Assembly (NCBI RefSeq): GCF_003945345.1
Contig: NZ_AP019308.1
Location: forward strand, 6,390,001-6,454,000
Reading direction: 5' to 3'
DNA: 64,000 bases
From: Paenibacillus baekrokdamisoli
Lineage (GTDB): Bacteria; Bacillota; Bacilli; Paenibacillales; Paenibacillaceae
Shown: positions 60,734 through 64,000 of the stretch, in pieces
How the letters are laid out: every line of letters starts with the position of its first letter
How positions within the stretch are numbered: position 1 is the first letter of the stretch
Notes under the pieces: generated by a model
What the model saw: only the letters and a program-made list of their open reading frames with translations
The model's database searches: none
Told to the model about the DNA's origin: nothing
Translations under genes and position numbers: made by a program

Positions 60734-60823
60734 CGGGACACGATAGCGCAATAAACTACACCACGAGGCTGCCGTTGATTGAACGGCAGCCTCGTTACGC
60801 TAACGGGCAGGATAATTGAATAA
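60729..60823 (+). repeat. Intergenic hairpin element, copy 23 (full, model copy)
   Basis: Left box CGCTAACGGGACACGATAG (60728-60746) starts at the AKR stop codon. Perfect stem ACGAGGCTGCCGTT/AACGGCAGCCTCGT (60763-60795). Right box CGCTAACGGGCAGGATAA (60799-60816) then TTGAATAA. The two TAACGGG starts are exactly 70 bases apart (60731 and 60801). Confidence 0.95.
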
Positions 60824-60863
60824 CCTTTCGGGAAAAATGCCTTGAAAAGGAGGGAGTTTTCCT

Positions 60864-61304
60864 ATGTTTTGGAAGGGATTAAAAAATACAATCAGACTAG
60901 AGCTTTGCGTATTTCTGATTGTATTTATTGCTTTTATGTCAGTATTTGAAAATTCGGTGATAGCAGCTCCTAGCGAAGGTGAATTGAAGAAAATAAGCCC
61001 ATATGATCCGTATGTTGCCCCCCATGAAAACATAGCTTTGATGAAAGAGGCGATGTTGTTTGAATTTTACTCAAGAATAGAAAAGGCTGTCATTTTGAAG
61101 TTCGGGAACATTAGAGCTTCATCCTATGAAATAGCTGGTGTAAGAAAGGACGGCCATGGTGGTTTTAATGTAAAGGTTACGGGGTATGTGGAGCATGGAG
61201 CTGTCGTTGATTATGTTGAAATAATTTTAGGCTCGCCGCATTTCGGCAGTGAATTAGTAGTGGAGAATATAATAATTACTGGAACTAAGAAAAAAGTGAA
61301 TTAA
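60864..61304 (+). CDS. Secreted protein, possibly DUF3888-like
   Basis: 146 residues behind AAAAGGAGGG. The hydrophobic N-terminus (RLELCVFLIVFIAFMSVFEN, then SVIAAPSEG) is a signal peptide or anchor. The mature part (MLFEFYSRIEKAVILKFGNI and GFNVKVTGYVEHGAVVDYVE) resembles small exported proteins such as DUF3888 in size and secondary structure, but the match is weak. Function unknown. Confidence 0.65.
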   Translation: MFWKGLKNTIRLELCVFLIVFIAFMSVFENSVIAAPSEGELKKISPYDPYVAPHENIALMKEAMLFEFYSRIEKAVILKFGNIRASSYEIAGVRKDGHGGFNVKVTGYVEHGAVVDYVEIILGSPHFGSELVVENIIITGTKKKVN

Positions 61305-61306
61305 AC

Positions 61307-61372
61307 AGGGAGCTGACTGTCGCGGGCAGTTGCTCCCTTTTTTTTCATTGAAGTAACGGGCAGGATAACGCA
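61307..61372 (+). repeat. Intergenic hairpin element, copy 24
   Basis: Stem AGGGAGC/GCTCCCT (61307-61338) and T run, right box GAAGTAACGGGCAGGATAAC (61350-61369). It begins 3 bases after the stop of the secreted-protein gene. Confidence 0.88.
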
Positions 61373-61452
61373 GCAAAATGTTGAATCTGGAAGGAGTAAA
61401 TCACCAGAGGTGAGATATGAAACAATTTGAAGGTAAGGTAGCGTGAAATCCC

Positions 61453-62256
61453 ATGAATGACTTATTGGCGGGTATTGAATGGCATGAAACAAACCCAATT
61501 TTGAACACCCTGATTACTTCAGGGGCTGAACTGACGCTTAGCCCGCTTTCGCCGGGGCTTGAGGCGGATGTGATTAAGATCACGCAGGGGGAGAAGCATT
61601 TTGTGCTGAAGGTGTGGAACAATCGCTCGAAACCTGACATCCTGCGCCAATATCGCCTTTTGGAAGCTCTTCATCGGCAGGGAATCCGCGTATCCGAGCC
61701 GATCGGCTATGGGCGAACCGAAACTGGGGACGGTGTGCTGCTGACCCGCTATCACGGCACTTCAATAACGAAGGTGAGTCCAAGCATTTTTAAGAAAATT
61801 GCCGCTGTTTTAGCCGACATTCACCGGCTGCCTCCGGATGGATTGGAGGGTAGGGCGCTAGCTAGGTATGATTTTGTTGGGTATTTTTTCTCGGGGATCG
61901 AGGCGTTTCCGGCGATGAAAGAGGAACTGATCCGTCTCGTCGCTTCCGCGGATATGAAAATGGACCGGGTTATTCACGGCGATTTCAATTTAGGCAATAT
62001 TCTAGAAGAGAATGGACAATACACGGTGATCGACTGGACGAACGGGCAACTGGGGGATCCTAGGTATGATCTGTCATGGGCTTGTCTGCTTCTGCGTATC
62101 TATTTGAGCGAGAGCAAAAGCCTTACGTTTTTGTACAAATATCAAGAGGAAATGCCCGTAGCGACGGGGGAGTTGGAGATCTTTGAAGCGCTTGCCTGTC
62201 TGAGGTGGCTACTTCTCGACCGAATCGCTGGAGTACCCAAACACGCGGATCGATGA
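61453..62256 (+). CDS. APH/choline-kinase-like phosphotransferase
   Basis: 267 residues. Kinase-like fold with catalytic loop VIHGDFNLGNIL (about 174-185), metal-binding VIDWTNGQLGDPRYD (about 194-208) and N-terminal nucleotide region (SPGLEADVIKITQGEKHFVL). It is a paralog of the N-terminal half of the protein at 13575, which has a GNAT domain added. A frame change just after ..KHADR removes about 18 C-terminal residues that the paralog keeps (MKKVRKIVRDNRLLNESVLL in another frame), probably harmless. It phosphorylates a small molecule of unknown nature. Confidence 0.86.
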   Translation: MNDLLAGIEWHETNPILNTLITSGAELTLSPLSPGLEADVIKITQGEKHFVLKVWNNRSKPDILRQYRLLEALHRQGIRVSEPIGYGRTETGDGVLLTRYHGTSITKVSPSIFKKIAAVLADIHRLPPDGLEGRALARYDFVGYFFSGIEAFPAMKEELIRLVASADMKMDRVIHGDFNLGNILEENGQYTVIDWTNGQLGDPRYDLSWACLLLRIYLSESKSLTFLYKYQEEMPVATGELEIFEALACLRWLLLDRIAGVPKHADR

Positions 62257-62422
62257 AGAAGGTAAGAAAAATCGTAAGGGACAATCGATTATTAAATGAG
62301 AGTGTGCTGCTATAAGTTACGATTTCGAACAAGCGACAAAGCACCGCTTTTCTCCGACATCCTTATCTTAACCTGTATCCAGAATAGTGGTAAACTGGAT
62401 GAATGAGGAAGGGGCGAGGGCT

Positions 62423-63262
62423 TTGCATACGAACCCAAAGCTGCGGCCGGGCAGTAAGTTCTTATGGCCGATTGTTGTGCTGTTGATTGCGGCAAGCTGG
62501 ATCGGTAATGTTCGGTATTACCAATCCATGCAGCTGGAGAAACCGATCTTTTTGAAGCATTATATGATAGTAAACGGGAATCAGAGCGATCGGATCGAAT
62601 TGACCTATTTAGAGAACAAAAAGAAAGGCAGGAAGGTAACGGGGATTCAGCTGGAGGAGCTCCCGATGCTTCGATTTCAAATCGATCCGCATCCGAATTC
62701 TTACAGGCATCAAGTGCTCGGGAAGGCTTATGGCGAATGGAGAACCGAGGAAGCCGGGCAAATGGAGAAGGTACCAGTCACGATCAAAGAAGCCACGGTA
62801 TATTATAGCGAAGGCCAGCCCGAAAAGGTGCCGATCGGGGAAATCAATGTGGTGTGGGATCAGAAGGAGAGCTTGCTGGAAATGTCGTCAAGCAGAGGCT
62901 CCACAGACGGTACTGGCCAATACAGCGTAACCGTCAAGCAGCCTCTTACCTTGGAACAAGTCGATTACAGTTTCAGTGACAGGCTAAGTTCTATGTTCGA
63001 GCTGACAATGGCAGGCCGGGATAAACCGATTCCACAGCTGCCTATACGGCTAGCCGCCGGGGCCCCGTTGACGTTTAACTACAAATGGATCATACCGGAG
63101 AATACACCGGCAGCCTTCGAGGTGTATAAAACGTACATTTTGCTTACCTTCAAGACAGAGGACGGAAGAACGATATACGATCGCATTCCTACCAATTTCA
63201 ATCTTTACCTGAACGAGAAGCAAATCAAGCGGCTGGTTCGCTCCGGAGGTGAGCTTTCTTGA
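62423..63262 (+). CDS. Uncharacterised membrane-anchored protein
   Basis: 279 residues from the TTG at 62423 behind GGGGCGAGGG; upstream in-frame starts lack a site. One N-terminal helix (PIVVLLIAASWIGNVRYYQS) anchors a large beta-rich extracytoplasmic part (ELPMLRFQIDPHPNSYRHQV, YSVTVKQPLTLEQVDYSF, VYKTYILLTFKTEDGRTIYD). GC content is visibly higher than that of the cassette-like genes to the left. It overlaps the next gene by 4 bases, so the two form an operon. No family is recognised. Confidence 0.72.
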   Translation: MHTNPKLRPGSKFLWPIVVLLIAASWIGNVRYYQSMQLEKPIFLKHYMIVNGNQSDRIELTYLENKKKGRKVTGIQLEELPMLRFQIDPHPNSYRHQVLGKAYGEWRTEEAGQMEKVPVTIKEATVYYSEGQPEKVPIGEINVVWDQKESLLEMSSSRGSTDGTGQYSVTVKQPLTLEQVDYSFSDRLSSMFELTMAGRDKPIPQLPIRLAAGAPLTFNYKWIIPENTPAAFEVYKTYILLTFKTEDGRTIYDRIPTNFNLYLNEKQIKRLVRSGGELS

Positions 63263-63861
63263 ACCCTTCCATGCGAAGCGCATTAAGGAGGCTCGGCTGG
63301 GGACTTGTATTTCCGCTCGTTGATCTTCATTTGGGATCCTTCGATGTTCTCCCGGATTTGATCGGATATATTATGATCCTTATAGCTTTAGGCCAGCTCG
63401 GAACCGTGGATATTAGCTTCAAAAAGGCAAGCTGGCTGGCGGCTGTCCTCATCTTCTTATCGTTGCCGCAGCTCATGGTCAAAACGAGCATTGACATCAA
63501 CCAGTTAACCACCGCACCGCTTGGCATGCATGCTTACATTCAAGGAACAGCCATTCTGCATGCTCTGCTCGCCTATTTGATCTTTCAAGGACTGTATGCG
63601 GTCGCGAGACCGATAGCTCCACCGGAGCTGCTGGATACCATTATCATCAGGCGGAAGCTCTACATGGTCGTGTTTGTTGCGCAGCTTATCTTTTATCCGT
63701 TTCTGTTGAATATAGAAGAAAGCTGGTCGATCATGCTCCTTTTCATCGGGATATTCCTTTTTATCGCGGAGCTGCTGTTGGTCCGGCTACCGTTTCGTTT
63801 ATCACATATAAGAAACATGCCTATAGATTATGGCGATAATCCAGGAACGGCACCGCTATAA
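63259..63861 (+). CDS. Uncharacterised multi-span membrane protein
   Basis: 200 residues from TTG behind GGAGGTGAG. Five to six helices (LVFPLVDLHLGSFDVLPDLI, WLAAVLIFLSLPQLMV, TAILHALLAYLIFQGLYAV, MVVFVAQLIFYPFLLNI and IMLLFIGIFLFIAELLLV). Stop-start overlap with the preceding gene. No known family. Confidence 0.72.
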   Translation: MNPSMRSALRRLGWGLVFPLVDLHLGSFDVLPDLIGYIMILIALGQLGTVDISFKKASWLAAVLIFLSLPQLMVKTSIDINQLTTAPLGMHAYIQGTAILHALLAYLIFQGLYAVARPIAPPELLDTIIIRRKLYMVVFVAQLIFYPFLLNIEESWSIMLLFIGIFLFIAELLLVRLPFRLSHIRNMPIDYGDNPGTAPL

Positions 63862-63953
63862 TGCAAAAACGAACCCTCTAGAGCAGGATCCCGGCGGTTC
63901 TTTTCAATTGCCCAAAATTAATGAGTGGGTAGTACACGGCTGTTGATTTAAAT

Positions 63954-64000
63954 TGTTGAACTAATGGGTAACTATAGTGGAGGAGCTTGCTACGTGGCGG
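63954..64000 (+). repeat. Intergenic hairpin element, copy 25 (cut by window end)
   Basis: TTGAACTAATGGGTAACTAT (63956-63975) then AG, followed by the left arm GGAGGAGCTTGCT of the GGAGGAGC-type stem. Confidence 0.82.

Noticed and set aside
2529-64000. Classical integron with IntI-type attC sites
   Set aside because: The boxes do not fit RYYYAAC/GTTRRRY in most copies, no attI-like start or integrase gene is present, and many minus-strand genes interrupt the series. Only the layout is similar.
2529-64000. Hairpin elements as plain Rho-independent terminators
   Set aside because: Some stems end in T runs (57830, 61307) and may end transcription, but many lack a T run, and the conserved flanking boxes are not needed for termination.

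Overview
The window looks like an accessory stretch of a Paenibacillus-type (Bacillales, Firmicutes) chromosome. The signs are low-to-moderate GC, strong AGGAGG-like ribosome sites with frequent TTG and GTG starts, copper-amine-oxidase-type stalk-domain secreted proteins, APH- and GNAT-rich gene content, an NlpC/P60 hydrolase, a TagA/WecG-type glycosyltransferase and a fused SecDF. I saw no rRNA, tRNA, CRISPR array, phage module, replication origin or integrase gene.

Layout. 1-2.2 kb: the C-terminus of a rifampin-phosphotransferase/PEP-synthase-like enzyme, the 3' end of a dead group II intron, and a PadR/DUF1700 pair. 2.7-11 kb: an ABC-exporter stub, a GNAT, a maltose-type acetyltransferase, a D-serine module (XRE-cupin regulator, decayed ridA, dsdA, GntP permease), a Fic protein and two DinB-fold proteins. 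11-20 kb: an ECF sigma factor fused to a degenerate peptidase-like domain, a FosX/FosB-like remnant, an APH-GNAT fusion, a GNAT, a Nudix hydrolase, stalk-domain and DUF4259 genes on the minus strand, and an IS110 relic. 20-33 kb: single small enzymes (GNAT, HAD, VOC, sulfotransferase, GyrI-like), a GH18 protein, a PadR/MFS pair and NlpC/P60. 33-38 kb: a small secreted ORF directly upstream of secDF, then a complete IS4-family element. 38-45 kb: a cluster of decayed genes, an amidoligase, a VOC protein, a hybrid GGDEF/histidine kinase and a serine hydrolase. 46-64 kb: a C39-like protein, a nucleotidyltransferase, DUF4259, a HAD protein, lipoproteins, an AraC regulator, a heterodimeric ABC exporter, a decayed EamA transporter, TagA/WecG, an aldo-keto reductase, an APH and membrane proteins.

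The most striking feature is a family of about 30 short intergenic elements. A full copy has a left box (CTAACGGG..AC.ATAG), a GC-rich stem-loop (GGCTGCCG/CGGCAGCC or GGAGGAGC/GCTCCTC arms) and a right box (TAACGGGCAGGATAG). Every copy I found reads in the + direction and lies just 3' of a plus-strand gene. In several cases the stop codon of that gene is inside the left box. Between the elements sit one to three small, unrelated genes with their own ribosome sites: GNAT, VOC, HAD, Nudix, DinB, aminoglycoside-phosphotransferase-like, sulfotransferase, aldo-keto reductase. This gives the window the appearance of a gene-cassette array with attC-like spacers. The boxes do not match the IntI core-site consensus in general and no integrase is in the window, so mobility is an inference.

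Many plus-strand genes are broken (truncated ABC, ridA, FosX-like, several GNATs, YdcF-like, ATPase/kinase, Nif3-like, EamA, a small unknown protein), as expected of a region that gains and loses genes often. Minus-strand genes are mostly longer, regulatory or cell-envelope genes placed between these units.
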